Source: Nonomuraea wenchangensis (GTDB lineage: Bacteria > Actinomycetota > Actinomycetes > Streptosporangiales > Streptosporangiaceae). Taken from it: DNA of 38,208 nucleotides. Numbering within the stretch: the first letter of the stretch is position 1; each line of letters opens with the position of its first letter. Positions 16,459 through 25,101 of this stretch are shown here, in pieces. The stretch covers positions 1-38,208 of the forward strand of contig NZ_FOHX01000031.1 in assembly GCF_900111685.1 (NCBI RefSeq), written 5' to 3'. A program made the translations under genes and the position numbers. The notes under the pieces are model-generated. The model searched no databases, was not told the origin of the DNA, and worked only from the letters and a program-made list of their open reading frames with translations.

Positions 16459-18496
16459 CAGCCGCCCGGCGGGCGATCCTGACGACGGCCGCGCCGAGCG
16501 GCTCCAGCTCCACCCGCCCGGTCACGGCCCGGCCGGTGAGCAGGTCCGTACCGTCCGCCTCCAGGGGCACCGACGCGCCCGACTCGCCGCTGTGGTTGAG
16601 CAGGAACACGTACTCGGAAGTCTCGTTCCCGCGTACGGCGCACTCGACGTGGGCGGGGACGCCCGCGAGGCGCGGCCGCACCCCCGCCGCCTCGACCGTG
16701 CCGGCCACCAGCTCGTCGAAGGCCGCCTGCTCCAGCAGGGTCGCGACGTAGACGACCCGCCCGGCGCCGTAGCGGTTCTCGACCACGGCGGCCCGGCCGG
16801 CGAGCAGCCCGTCGGCGTAGGTGGCGAGGGCCGTGCCGCTTTCGAGCCGCAGGTCCTCCCGCCACCAGGTGGAGGTGGTGGTGGGCCCGCCCTTGAACTC
16901 GCCCTTGAACTCCACGGTGAACCGCTCGTGCGGCCTGGCCGGCCAGTACTCGTCGATCTTCGCGCCGATCAGCTCACGGAACGCGCCCGGATACCCGTCC
17001 GGCCGCACCCGGTTGTCGGCGTCCACGACGCCGGAGAAGAACGACATGAGCACCGTGCCGCCGGCCCGCGCGAACTCGGTGATCCGCCGCACGCCCTCGT
17101 CGCCGATCAGGTACGCGTTCGGCACCACCAGCACCTTGTATCCGTCCAGCGGCGAGTCGGCCGACACCACGTCCACCGCGTGGTGCCGCTCCCACAGCGG
17201 CGTGTAGTGCCGCATCACCGTGTCGGTGTAGCTGAAGTCGCTGCGCGGCAGGCCGAAGACCTCCTCCAGCCCCCACCAGCCGTCCCAGTCGAACAGGATC
17301 GCGATCTCCGCCCGCGAGGTGGTCCCGGCGAGCGGGGCCAGCAGCCTCATCTCCCGCCCCAGGTCCTTGATCTCCCGGAACGTCCGCGAGTCAGGCCCCG
17401 AGTGCGGCAGCATCGCCGAGTGGAAGCGCTCCTGCCCGCCCCGGCTCGCCCGCCACTGGAAGAACATCACCGAGTCCGACGCCCGCGCCAGCGCCTGCAA
17501 CGAGCCGAGCCGCATCCGCCCCGGCTCCTTGACGACGTTGAGCGACCACTGGCTGACGGCGCTGCTCGACTGCTCCATCAGCAGCCACGGCTGCCCGCCC
17601 TTCAGCGAGCGGAACAGGTCGAAGTTGAACGCCGCCGAGACGTGCGAGTCGGCGTCGGCGGGGTTGGGATAGATGTCGAGCGCCGCCGCGTCCTCCTCCG
17701 GCGCCCACCTCCAGTAGTCGGCGTGCCGGAAGAAGCGCATGAAGTTGGTCAGCACCGGGAGGTCGTCGCGGAAGGAGCGGACGATGTCGCGTTCGGCGAC
17801 GAAGCACTCCAGCAGCGCGTCGGAGGTGAAACGCTTGAAGTCGAGCCTGCGGGTGGGGTTCATCCAGGTGCGCGGGATGTGCGGGACGTCGATCTGCTCC
17901 CAGTCGGTGTAGACCTGGCCCCAGAAGCGGGTGGTCCACGCCTCGTTGAGCCGGTCGAGGGTGCCGTACCTGCGGCGCAGCCAGCGGCGGAAGTTCACCG
18001 ACGCCGCCTCGTTGTAGGCGGTGGGGCCGTACTCGTTGCTGATGTGCCACATCGCGAGCGCCGGATGGAAGGAGTAGCGCTCGGCCAGCTTCGTGGTGAT
18101 CGCGGCGGCGTAGCGGCGGTAGATCGGCGAGGAGGGGTCGTAGTGCAGGCGGTTGCCGAAGCCGAACGGCTGGCCGTCCTCCCTGATCGGGAACACCTCG
18201 GGGTGCAGGTGCGTCAGCCAGACGGGCGGCGCGGCCGTCGGGGTGGCCAGGTTGACGGCGATGCCGTTGTCGTGGAGGAGGTCCATGACCTCGTCCAGCC
18301 AGCCGAACTCGTACGTGCCGGGCTCCGGCTCCAGCGACGCCCACGCGAACACGCCCAGCGAGACCAGGTTCACCCCCGCCTCGCGCATCAGGCGCACGTC
18401 CTCCCGCCACACCTCGCGGTCCCACTGCTCGGGGTTGTAGTCGCCGCCGAAGGCGAGGCCGCCCATCCGGCGGCGGAAGGCGTCCATACGGGTCAT
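16436..18496 (-). CDS. GH42 beta-galactosidase
   Basis: A 686-aa cytoplasmic glycoside hydrolase of family 42. The N-terminal TIM barrel begins FGGDYNPEQW. The acid/base Glu is E155 in HISNEYG and the nucleophile is E308 in LLMEQSSS. The trimerisation domain (about 395-600, AILFDWDGWW) and a C-terminal beta domain follow. There is no signal peptide, so it acts on imported oligosaccharides such as galactosides or arabinosides. Its ATG comes one base after the GH3 stop (TGACATG), so it is translationally coupled as the second gene of the operon. The LacI gene at 21045 is the likely regulator. Confidence 0.92.
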   Translation of the reverse strand: MTRMDAFRRRMGGLAFGGDYNPEQWDREVWREDVRLMREAGVNLVSLGVFAWASLEPEPGTYEFGWLDEVMDLLHDNGIAVNLATPTAAPPVWLTHLHPEVFPIREDGQPFGFGNRLHYDPSSPIYRRYAAAITTKLAERYSFHPALAMWHISNEYGPTAYNEAASVNFRRWLRRRYGTLDRLNEAWTTRFWGQVYTDWEQIDVPHIPRTWMNPTRRLDFKRFTSDALLECFVAERDIVRSFRDDLPVLTNFMRFFRHADYWRWAPEEDAAALDIYPNPADADSHVSAAFNFDLFRSLKGGQPWLLMEQSSSAVSQWSLNVVKEPGRMRLGSLQALARASDSVMFFQWRASRGGQERFHSAMLPHSGPDSRTFREIKDLGREMRLLAPLAGTTSRAEIAILFDWDGWWGLEEVFGLPRSDFSYTDTVMRHYTPLWERHHAVDVVSADSPLDGYKVLVVPNAYLIGDEGVRRITEFARAGGTVLMSFFSGVVDADNRVRPDGYPGAFRELIGAKIDEYWPARPHERFTVEFKGEFKGGPTTTSTWWREDLRLESGTALATYADGLLAGRAAVVENRYGAGRVVYVATLLEQAAFDELVAGTVEAAGVRPRLAGVPAHVECAVRGNETSEYVFLLNHSGESGASVPLEADGTDLLTGRAVTGRVELEPLGAAVVRIARRAAVTPPAVG

Positions 18497-18497
18497 G

Positions 18498-20819
18498 TCA
18501 GATCTCCCGTTCGACGGTCACGACGGTCAGTCGCGGCTCCTCGCCGGTGATCTCGCGCACGGGACCGGTCAGCGTCACGTCCCGCTCCTCGACCACGTCA
18601 TGCACCGAGCGGCGGAAGGACATTCCCACCGCGCCGGGCTCCACGACGCGCCGCCCGTCGCGGCCGGTGAAGGAGAGCAGCCGGGCGGGCACCTCGAAGG
18701 CGACGCGAGCCCGCTCGCCGGGGTCGAGCTCGACGCGGGCGTACCCGACGAGCTGGGCGACCGGCCGGGTCACCGAGGCGACACGGTCGGTGGCGTAGAG
18801 CTGGACGACCTCCGCGCCGCGCCGGTCGCCGGCGTTGCGCACGGTGACCGAGCAGCGGATCGGGCCGCCGGCCGGGGCCTCGCCGTCGGCGGTCATGTCC
18901 GCGTAGGCGAAGGTCGTGTAGCTCAGCCCGTGACCGAAGGGCAGCGCGGGCGCGGGGTCGATGTTGCTCACCGAACCGGCCCCGCCGAGCCTGGGGTGCA
19001 GGTAGCTGTAGGGCTGGCCGGCGCTCGCCCGCGGCAGGCTCATCGGCAGCCGCCCCGACGGGTTGACCGCGCCGCTCAGCACCCGGGCGATCGCCCCCGC
19101 CCCCTCCTCGCCGGGGAAGAACGCCTGCACGACGGCCGCGGCGTCGCGGAGCAGGCCGGGCACCGCGTACGCGCGCCCGGTCATCAGCACCACCACGGTC
19201 GGCGTGCCGGTGGCGATGACCGCCTCGGCCAGCTCCCGCTGCGCGCCGGGCAGCTCCAGGCTCTCGGCGTCGCAGCCCTCGCCGGACGTGCCGCGGCCGA
19301 ACAGCCCCGACCGGTCGCCGAGCACCACCACCGCCACGTCGGAGGCGGCGGCGAGGCGGGCCGCCTCGGCGATGCCGGAGCGGTCGCCGTCGTCCACGCC
19401 GGTGCCGCGCGCGGTCTCGATCACCGCGCCGGGCAGCTCCGCGCGCAGCGCCTCCAGCAGCGTCGGCGCGGCGATCCCCGCCTCCACGCCAGGGAAGTGC
19501 GGCAGCACGTGCTGGACGAAGGAGTAGCAGCCGAACAGCGCGGCCACGTCGTCGGCGTTCGGCCCGAGCACGGCCAGGCGGCGTCCCTCGCAGGGGCCGA
19601 GCGGCAGCACCCCGTCGTTGGACAGCAGCACGACCGACTCCTCGGCCAGCAGCCGCGCCACCTCGCGCGACTCCGGGCCGTCGAGATCGACGGATTCTGC
19701 GGGCTCGTCCGGTGCGTACTCGTCGTCGAGCAGCCCGAGCCGCGCCTTCTGCCGCAGCACCCGCAGCAGCGCCCGGTCCACCAGGTCCTCCCCGACGCGG
19801 CCCGAGACGACGGCGTTCCGCAGCGGCTCCAGGTAGGCCACGCCGGTGGGCAGCTCGACGTCGATGCCCGCCGTCAGCGCCTGCACGGCCGCGTCCTCGG
19901 CGTCCTCGGCGACGGCGTGCAGCGTGTGCAGGAAGGCGACGGAGAAGTAGTCGGCCACGACCGTGCCCTCGAAGCCCCACTCCTCGCGCAGGACCTTCGT
20001 CAGGTAGTGGGCGTCGGCGGCCACCGGGACGCCGTCGATCTCGGCGTAGGAGTTCATGACCGAGCCCGCGCCGGCGTCGCGCACCGCCACCTCGAACGGG
20101 AACAGCAGCGTGTCGGCCACCTCGCGGGCGCCGGCGTGCACCGGCGCGAGGTTGCGGCCAGCCCGGGAGTTGGAGTAGCCGACGAAGTGCTTGAGGGTGG
20201 CGATCACGCCCGCCGACTGCAGGCCGCTCACGTAGGCCGCGCCGATGGTGGCCACCTCGTACGGGTCCTCGGAGATGCACTCCTCGACCCGCCCCCACCG
20301 CTGGTCGCGGATCACGTCGAGGACCGGCGACAGCCCCTGGTGGACGCCGAGCAGCCGCATGTCCGCCCCGATCCGCGCCGCCATGCGCTCGACCAGCGCG
20401 GGATCGAACGACGCCCCCCACGCAGGCGGCACCGGGTAGACCGTGGCCCGCCAGGCGGCGAGGCCGGTCAGGCACTCCTCGTGGGCCAGCGCGGGGATGC
20501 CGAGGCGGGTCTCGCGGCGCAGCCACCGCTGCCGGGCGGCGAGGACGCCGCTCGCCCATCCCGGCTCGACCGGGCGGGTGCCGTAGTGGCGGGTGATCTG
20601 GCCCAGGCCGTCGCCGGCGAACGCCTCGAACTCCACCTCCTCGCCCTGCATCGAGTCCTGCAGCGGCGCGACCACGCCCTCGTCGCGGTTGACGTTCAGC
20701 CACACGCCCACGAGCTGGGCGAGCTTCTCGTCCAGCGTCATCTCCGCCATCAACTCACGGACCCGCCGCGCGCGGCGTTCCTCCAGCTCGGACGCCGGCT
20801 GCTCCACACGTGCAGGCAT
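18498..20819 (-). CDS. GH3 beta-glucosidase/beta-xylosidase
   Basis: A 773-aa family 3 glycoside hydrolase. The N-terminal TIM barrel carries the KHFVGYSNSRAGRN block (KHF at 210-212) and the nucleophile D290 in VVADYFS. The alpha/beta sandwich follows (about 385-600), then a fibronectin-III-like domain (about 660-760). It has no signal peptide and therefore cleaves short imported oligosaccharides. Specificity between glucosides and xylosides is not certain. ATG at 20819 is chosen; a TTG seven codons upstream is possible. First gene of a two-gene operon with GH42. A perfect 13-bp palindrome lies about 40 bp upstream of the start. Confidence 0.9.
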   Translation of the reverse strand: MPARVEQPASELEERRARRVRELMAEMTLDEKLAQLVGVWLNVNRDEGVVAPLQDSMQGEEVEFEAFAGDGLGQITRHYGTRPVEPGWASGVLAARQRWLRRETRLGIPALAHEECLTGLAAWRATVYPVPPAWGASFDPALVERMAARIGADMRLLGVHQGLSPVLDVIRDQRWGRVEECISEDPYEVATIGAAYVSGLQSAGVIATLKHFVGYSNSRAGRNLAPVHAGAREVADTLLFPFEVAVRDAGAGSVMNSYAEIDGVPVAADAHYLTKVLREEWGFEGTVVADYFSVAFLHTLHAVAEDAEDAAVQALTAGIDVELPTGVAYLEPLRNAVVSGRVGEDLVDRALLRVLRQKARLGLLDDEYAPDEPAESVDLDGPESREVARLLAEESVVLLSNDGVLPLGPCEGRRLAVLGPNADDVAALFGCYSFVQHVLPHFPGVEAGIAAPTLLEALRAELPGAVIETARGTGVDDGDRSGIAEAARLAAASDVAVVVLGDRSGLFGRGTSGEGCDAESLELPGAQRELAEAVIATGTPTVVVLMTGRAYAVPGLLRDAAAVVQAFFPGEEGAGAIARVLSGAVNPSGRLPMSLPRASAGQPYSYLHPRLGGAGSVSNIDPAPALPFGHGLSYTTFAYADMTADGEAPAGGPIRCSVTVRNAGDRRGAEVVQLYATDRVASVTRPVAQLVGYARVELDPGERARVAFEVPARLLSFTGRDGRRVVEPGAVGMSFRRSVHDVVEERDVTLTGPVREITGEEPRLTVVTVEREI

Positions 20820-20859
20820 GACCCCTCGAAGTCTTCCCAAAGCGCTGACAGAAGTCGGT

Positions 20860-20872
20860 CAGAAAGTTTCTG
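20860..20872. promoter_or_regulatory. Probable LacI operator of the glycosidase operon
   Basis: Perfect odd-length palindrome CAGAAAGTTTCTG. It contains GAAA-N-TTTC, the core described for LacI-type regulators of xylan and xylobiose genes in actinomycetes (XylR/BxlR type). It lies between the GH3 start codon and the putative -10 box, a position suited to repression. Confidence 0.55.
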
Positions 20873-20876
20873 GTGC

Positions 20877-20892
20877 ACTTTCCGAAATATTA
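20877..20892 (-). promoter_or_regulatory. Promoter -10 of the GH3-GH42 operon overlapping a repeat unit
   Basis: On the minus strand a good -10, TAATAT, lies at 20892-20887, with no convincing -35. It overlaps ACTTTCCGAAA (20877-20887), which recurs exactly at 21011-21021 next to the LacI gene. Confidence 0.4.
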
Positions 20893-21002
20893 CCGTGACA
20901 TTGCCGAAGCGTTACGGTAGGCTCCAGCACGTAGTAATGTCAACAGGTCTCCGGAAAGCGCGGCATGCTCGCGGTAACCGCAGCTCATCGGGGATGTTCG
21001 GA

Positions 21003-21021
21003 TTTCCGATACTTTCCGAAA
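21003..21021 (+). repeat. TTTCCGA direct repeats before the LacI gene
   Basis: TTTCCGA occurs at 21003 and 21013, one helical turn apart. The second copy is part of ACTTTCCGAAA, identical to 20877-20887. TTTC-C-GAAA is itself palindromic. A -10-like GATACT (21008-21013) overlaps, so this may be the autoregulatory site. Confidence 0.45.
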
Positions 21022-21044
21022 ACTTGTGGAGGTGCGAGATTTCG

Positions 21045-22058
21045 GTGCGCCGAGCCACGCTCGCGGACGTCGCGGCGGCAGCCGGAGTGTCGGTGCCCAC
21101 GGTGTCCAAGGTTCTGAGCGGCAAGAAACACGTCTCCGCCGCCACCCGGGACAAGGTCCTGGAGGCGGTGCGCGCCTTCGGCTACGAGGCCCCGCGCCCG
21201 CCCGCCACGCCCCGGGCCGGCATCGTCGACCTGCTCATCGACGGGCTCGGCTCGCCGTGGGCGCACGTCGTCGTGGACGGCGCCGAACGGGCCGCCGCCC
21301 GCTGGGGCTTCTCGCTGGTGGTGACCTCCTCCGCGCGGTCCGACTTCGACCTGCGGCGCTGGATCGGCATCATGCGCAAGCGCGGCACCGACGGCATAGT
21401 CCTCGTGCTCTCCCGCGCGGGCGCCGAGGAGATCCGGGCCATCGAGGAGCTGCTGCACGTCCCGCTGGTCCTGCTCGACCCGGTCGGGCAGCGCGACCCG
21501 CGCCTCTCCGCCGTCGGCGCCACGAACTGGAACGGCGGCGTCCTCGCCACCACCCACCTGCTGGAGCTCGGCCACACCCGCATCGGCTTCATCGGCGGGC
21601 CGCTCGACGTCCAGTGCACGCTCGACCGCTACGAGGGCTACCTCGCCGCCCACCGCACCTTCGGCATCGAGCCCGACCCCGGGCTGACCCGCTACGGCGA
21701 CTTCCTCGTCTCCGGCGGCAAGCGGCACGGGGCCGAGCTGCTCGACCGCGACGACCCGCCCACCGCCGTCTTCGCCGGCTCCGACCTGCAGGCCGCGGGC
21801 GTCTACCAGGCGGCGGCCGAGCGCGGCGTCCGGGTGCCCGCCGAGCTGTCGGTGGTGGGCTTCGACGACTCGCCGCTCTGCGCGACGATGTCGCCGCCGC
21901 TCACCACCGTGCGCCAGCCGCTCGACGAGATGGCGAACGAGGCCGTACGGCTCATCAGCGAGGAGCTGACCCACCCGCGCGGCACTGCGGGGACCCGCAT
22001 CGAGCTCGCCACCACGCTCATCCCGCGCGCCAGCACCGCCCCGCCCGCCAAGGGCTGA
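21045..22058 (+). CDS. LacI-family transcriptional regulator
   Basis: A 337-aa repressor. The N-terminal LacI helix-turn-helix (TLADVAAAAGVSVPTVSKVL) and hinge helix are followed by a periplasmic-binding-protein-like sugar domain (about 60-330) with typical GFDDSPLCATMSPPLTTVRQ. The GTG start is chosen from the position of the HTH, with GGAGGT (21028-21033) 11 nt upstream. The frame is open far upstream without homology, so that extension is not coding. It is divergent from the GH3-GH42 operon, which it probably represses until the hydrolysed oligosaccharide arrives. Its stop is one base from the convergent secreted-protein gene. Confidence 0.92.
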   Translation: MRRATLADVAAAAGVSVPTVSKVLSGKKHVSAATRDKVLEAVRAFGYEAPRPPATPRAGIVDLLIDGLGSPWAHVVVDGAERAAARWGFSLVVTSSARSDFDLRRWIGIMRKRGTDGIVLVLSRAGAEEIRAIEELLHVPLVLLDPVGQRDPRLSAVGATNWNGGVLATTHLLELGHTRIGFIGGPLDVQCTLDRYEGYLAAHRTFGIEPDPGLTRYGDFLVSGGKRHGAELLDRDDPPTAVFAGSDLQAAGVYQAAAERGVRVPAELSVVGFDDSPLCATMSPPLTTVRQPLDEMANEAVRLISEELTHPRGTAGTRIELATTLIPRASTAPPAKG

Positions 22059-22059
22059 C

Positions 22060-22581
22060 CTAGTTGGCGCAGTCCTGGGTGTTCAGGGCCAGCGCGATCT
22101 CGTAGATGCGGTTCTTGGAGTTGACCAGGAACGCGTAGTACGCCTTCGAGTTGCCGGGGACCTTGATGTACGGGTAGCCGCTGGCGGCGGTCTTCAGCCC
22201 GGGGTAGGCCTTCTTGAGGCTGGTGAGGGTGGAGCCCAGGCCGATGCCCGCCGGGGTGCGGGCGCCTTTCGGCGCGAAGATCATCGCGACGCCGCGCTTC
22301 TTCGAGATGTAGAGCCCGACCGCGTCCTTGCCGGCCGGGTGCGCCTTCAGCTCCCATCCGCTGCAGGTCTCGGAGTCGAAGGGGCGCTTATATCTGATCT
22401 TGCCCGTGGCCTTGGCGGCCTTGGCGCTCATGCCGAGCCGGACGCCGCCGTACCCGTAGGGGCCGAACGTGCCGGGAGCCGTCGCGGCCTGTGCGGCCTG
22501 CGCGGAGGGGGCGGCGGCCAGCAGGAGTCCAGCGGCCAGCGTCGTCGCCAGCGCGGCGCGAGCCGTCGTGTGTCGTGTCAT
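22060..22581 (-). CDS. Small secreted protein of unknown function
   Basis: A 173-aa protein with a clear Sec signal peptide (basic MTRHTTAR, hydrophobic AALATTLAAGLLLAAAP, cleavage near AQA). The mature part has two similar halves, each with a Gly-Leu-Gly/Met-Ser-type turn before a helix (GGVRLGMSAKAAKATG and GIGLGSTLTSLKKAYPG). This resembles the tandem BLIP/BamE-like fold common in actinobacterial exoproteins. Two cysteines (in SETCSGW and TQDC) probably form a disulfide. ATG at 22581 is chosen because it starts the signal peptide. No function can be assigned. Confidence 0.75.
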   Translation of the reverse strand: MTRHTTARAALATTLAAGLLLAAAPSAQAAQAATAPGTFGPYGYGGVRLGMSAKAAKATGKIRYKRPFDSETCSGWELKAHPAGKDAVGLYISKKRGVAMIFAPKGARTPAGIGLGSTLTSLKKAYPGLKTAASGYPYIKVPGNSKAYYAFLVNSKNRIYEIALALNTQDCAN

Positions 22582-22784
22582 GAACGTTTCGACGGCCGAA
22601 CCGGCCCTCAGGTTCACGCCGGATCCTGGATGACGGCGGCCCGCACTTCCGCCCGCCATTATGAATAATTCTCGTAATAACCTCGAATTTTCGCCGGTGG
22701 AATTCGCTGACGATTTCCCGTGGAGTCACGGTGCAGAACTGGTAAAAGTGAAGTCAAGGCAGTCCCGACCGACCAAGGATCGTC
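22582..22784. promoter_or_regulatory. AT-rich divergent promoter region of secreted protein and conservon
   Basis: A 203-bp intergenic region with an unusually AT-rich core (about 22658-22720). On the minus strand CATAAT (22663-22658) is a good -10 for the secreted-protein gene. On the plus strand TGG-TAAAAG (22740-22748) resembles an extended -10 for the conservon. AAGGA precedes the cvnA ATG by about 5 nt. The -35 elements are weak. Confidence 0.4.
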
Positions 22785-24296
22785 ATGATTACACCGGATC
22801 TCCTGGTCGGCGCGTTGCTCGGCGGCGTGCTCGTGGCCGTCGTACTCGCGCTGACGGGCGCCCTCCTGTGGCAGGCCAGGGCCAGGCGAGCTGCTCTTCG
22901 TGCCCGTGACGCCGCCCGGCGCGAGACCCGCTCCGCGGAGCAGAAGGCCGAGACGGCGCGCAAGAACGCCGAGAGCGCCGCGCAACAGGCCGAGCTCAAT
23001 AAAAAATGGTACGACGCCGCCGCGAGCGAATACGACCGCCTCGTCGAACGTTTGCGCGCGGTCGCCGATGTCGAGGCCGGACATCCCGCCGTGGAAATTC
23101 CGGGGCTCCTGCACGATTGTCTGGCCGAGACCGCCGTGGCCGCCCGCTGCCGGGAGGCCGAGAGCCTGTTCAGGGAGCGCGCCGCGGCCATCCGCGGCGA
23201 CGTCGCGGCGGCGGCGCGCTCGGGCGTGCGCGGCGTCGCCGACACCGCGCAGGCGGCGCTCACGCGGCTGCAGATCAAGATCGACGAGGAGCTGGACGAC
23301 CACGCCGGCACGCCCCGTTACCACCAGGGCCTCATCGAGATCGACCACCTGGCCACCCAGGCGCTGCACAGCCTCCAGCGGCTGCGCATCCTGGCCGGCT
23401 CCTGGCCGGGCGTCCAGCGGGAGGACTGCACGTTCAGGGAGATCGTCGAGAGCGCCAGGGGGCGCATCGGCCCCTACCTGCGGGTCGACTACACCTACCA
23501 GCCCGACGCCGGGGAGGTCGTGGTCGAGGGGCGGGTCGCCGAGCCCATCATCGTCGCGCTGGCCGAGCTGCTGGACAACGCCACCAGCTACTCCGACGAC
23601 CGGGTCGACGTCTACGTCCAGGCCGTGCAGGCGGGCTACCGCGTCGTCGTGGAGGACCGCGGGCTCGGCATGAACGGCTTCCAGCGGGCCGAGGCCGAGC
23701 AGCTGCTGTCCAGCGACACGCCCATGGACGCCGCCGCGCTCAAGGACGAGCGGCGGCTCGGGTTCGCCGTCGTCGGCCGCCTCGCCCACGACTACGGTTT
23801 CCGCGTCGACGTCGGCGCGCCGTCCAGCAGCGGCGGGGTCAAGGCGGTGTGCCTCGTACCGACGCACATGATCATCAGCATCCCGCCCTCGGCGGACCCC
23901 GCCGCACTTGGCCCCGGGCACCCCGACTGGGCCACCGTGCCCGACGACCTGCTCCCTCCGGACCCGATGCCCGTCACCGCCGCTCCTCTGAAGGAGGAGG
24001 AGGAAGGAGCTGGGGGAGGGGAGGATGCCGAGGCGCCGTCGACCACGACGTCCGGGCTGCCGAAGCGGCGGGTGCGGGTGCCCGAGGAGAGGCCCGCCGC
24101 CGCCCCGCCGGAGCCGCGCCCGATGGGCGGCGCCGTGGCGGCCGACGACCTGGACGGCGGCATGGAGTCCATCTTCGAAGCACTCCGCGCCGCATACGCC
24201 GACCGCGACCCCGACCGCGATCCCGACCGCGACGCCGTCGGCGATCTGGACCGCGACCCCGTCCGCGACCCCCACCGAGGACAGCCCCAGCCATGA
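22785..24296 (+). CDS. cvnA: Conservon protein CvnA, membrane histidine-kinase-like ATPase
   Basis: First gene of a conservon. The 503-aa protein has one membrane helix (about 7-28), a coiled-coil region (30-95), a helical segment where a dimerisation/H-box would be (H187-L204, not a canonical H-box), and an HATPase domain. That domain has an N-box ELLDNATSYS (261-270, Asn265), a G1 box DRGLGM (291-296) and G2 LGFAVVGRLA. It is presumed to sense a signal and work with CvnB-D as a G-protein-coupled-like complex at the membrane. The C-terminus is disordered and ends in DRDP-type repeats. Its TGA overlaps the cvnB ATG. Confidence 0.9.
   Translation: MITPDLLVGALLGGVLVAVVLALTGALLWQARARRAALRARDAARRETRSAEQKAETARKNAESAAQQAELNKKWYDAAASEYDRLVERLRAVADVEAGHPAVEIPGLLHDCLAETAVAARCREAESLFRERAAAIRGDVAAAARSGVRGVADTAQAALTRLQIKIDEELDDHAGTPRYHQGLIEIDHLATQALHSLQRLRILAGSWPGVQREDCTFREIVESARGRIGPYLRVDYTYQPDAGEVVVEGRVAEPIIVALAELLDNATSYSDDRVDVYVQAVQAGYRVVVEDRGLGMNGFQRAEAEQLLSSDTPMDAAALKDERRLGFAVVGRLAHDYGFRVDVGAPSSSGGVKAVCLVPTHMIISIPPSADPAALGPGHPDWATVPDDLLPPDPMPVTAAPLKEEEEGAGGGEDAEAPSTTTSGLPKRRVRVPEERPAAAPPEPRPMGGAVAADDLDGGMESIFEALRAAYADRDPDRDPDRDAVGDLDRDPVRDPHRGQPQP
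24201..24272 (+). repeat. 12-bp tandem repeats encoding DRDP units in cvnA
   Basis: Six 12-bp units with consensus GACCGCGACCCC encode DRDP, DRDP, DRDA, VGDL, DRDP, VRDP at the disordered C-terminus of CvnA. Such arrays can change length by slippage without a frameshift. Confidence 0.75.
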
Positions 24297-24733
24297 CCAG
24301 CCACCCCACCGCCGACACCATCGACATGACCGGGCACCTCAACCGCCTGGTCACCGACAACGACGGCCTCATCAACGCGATGCTGTTCACCACCGACGGC
24401 CTGCTGCTGGCGCGCTCGCACGGCCTCAGCAGGGAGGAGGCCGAACGCACGGCCGCGATGATGGCGGGCCTGCAGTCGCTGCAGCGCCAGCTCGCCGGCT
24501 TCTGCGGCATGCCCGCCGAGCAGGAGCTCGCCGCCCCCTGGCGGCACATGATCAGCGACCTGTCGGACGTCACCGTGCTGCTGTTCGCCGCGGGCGAGCG
24601 CACCGGGCTGGCCGCCGCGGTCCGCGGCGGGTCCACGACCGGGCCGGTCGCCGTGGCCATCCAGGCCATCATGAAGACGATCAGGGGCCTGCAGCCGGTG
24701 CTCGGCGCCCGGGAGCGGGGCAAGCCGTCGTGA
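24293..24733 (+). CDS. cvnB: Conservon protein CvnB, Roadblock/LC7 domain
   Basis: A 146-aa Roadblock/LC7 protein. Proteins of this fold bind small Ras-like GTPases and often regulate them; in conservons it is the partner of CvnD. The fold is recognisable from HLNRLVTDNDGLINAMLFTT, the GLLLARSHGLS strand-helix and the terminal IMKTIRGLQPVL helix. Its start overlaps the cvnA stop (ATGA) and its stop overlaps the cvnC start (GTGA), so expression is coupled. Confidence 0.92.
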   Translation: MTSHPTADTIDMTGHLNRLVTDNDGLINAMLFTTDGLLLARSHGLSREEAERTAAMMAGLQSLQRQLAGFCGMPAEQELAAPWRHMISDLSDVTVLLFAAGERTGLAAAVRGGSTTGPVAVAIQAIMKTIRGLQPVLGARERGKPS

Positions 24734-25101
24734 CCGGGCCGCCGTCGTCCGGGCGGCCGAGGCGGGCCGGGATGGTGCGTTCGCACACCGTCACCGGCGG
24801 CGCCGCCGCCGCGTCCCGCTCCGCCCTGGACGAGGCCACCCTGCTCGTCGCCGACCCGCACCGGTCGCCGGCCGGTCTCGGCGCGCACGCCCAGCGGGCG
24901 ATGACGCTGTGCCGGCCCGGCGTGCTGTCGGTGGCGGAGGTCGCGTACCACCTGCGGTTGCCCGGCGCGGTGGTCAAGATGATCGTCGCCGGGCTGGTCC
25001 ACAGCGGCCACCTGAGCGCCCGGGCCCCCTACACGCCCGCCGCCGGGCGGCACGACCTCGACTTCCTGCAGCAGGTGCTCGATGCCCTACACAAACTCTG
25101 A
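24730..25101 (+). CDS. cvnC: Conservon protein CvnC, DUF742
   Basis: A 123-aa DUF742 protein, found almost only in conservons between the Roadblock and GTPase genes. It shows the family's N-terminal VRSHTVTGG motif and a winged-helix-like middle (RPGVLSVAEVAYHLRLPGAV) ending with a short C-terminal helix. It overlaps cvnB by GTGA and cvnD by 20 nt. Its biochemical role is not established; complex assembly with CvnA and CvnD has been proposed for the group. Confidence 0.9.
   Translation: MTGPPSSGRPRRAGMVRSHTVTGGAAAASRSALDEATLLVADPHRSPAGLGAHAQRAMTLCRPGVLSVAEVAYHLRLPGAVVKMIVAGLVHSGHLSARAPYTPAAGRHDLDFLQQVLDALHKL

Noticed and set aside
18495..21044. Plus-strand continuation upstream of the LacI gene (would give 1187 aa)
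   Set aside because: It is antisense to the GH3 gene and has no homology; the LacI helix-turn-helix begins right after the GTG at 21045.
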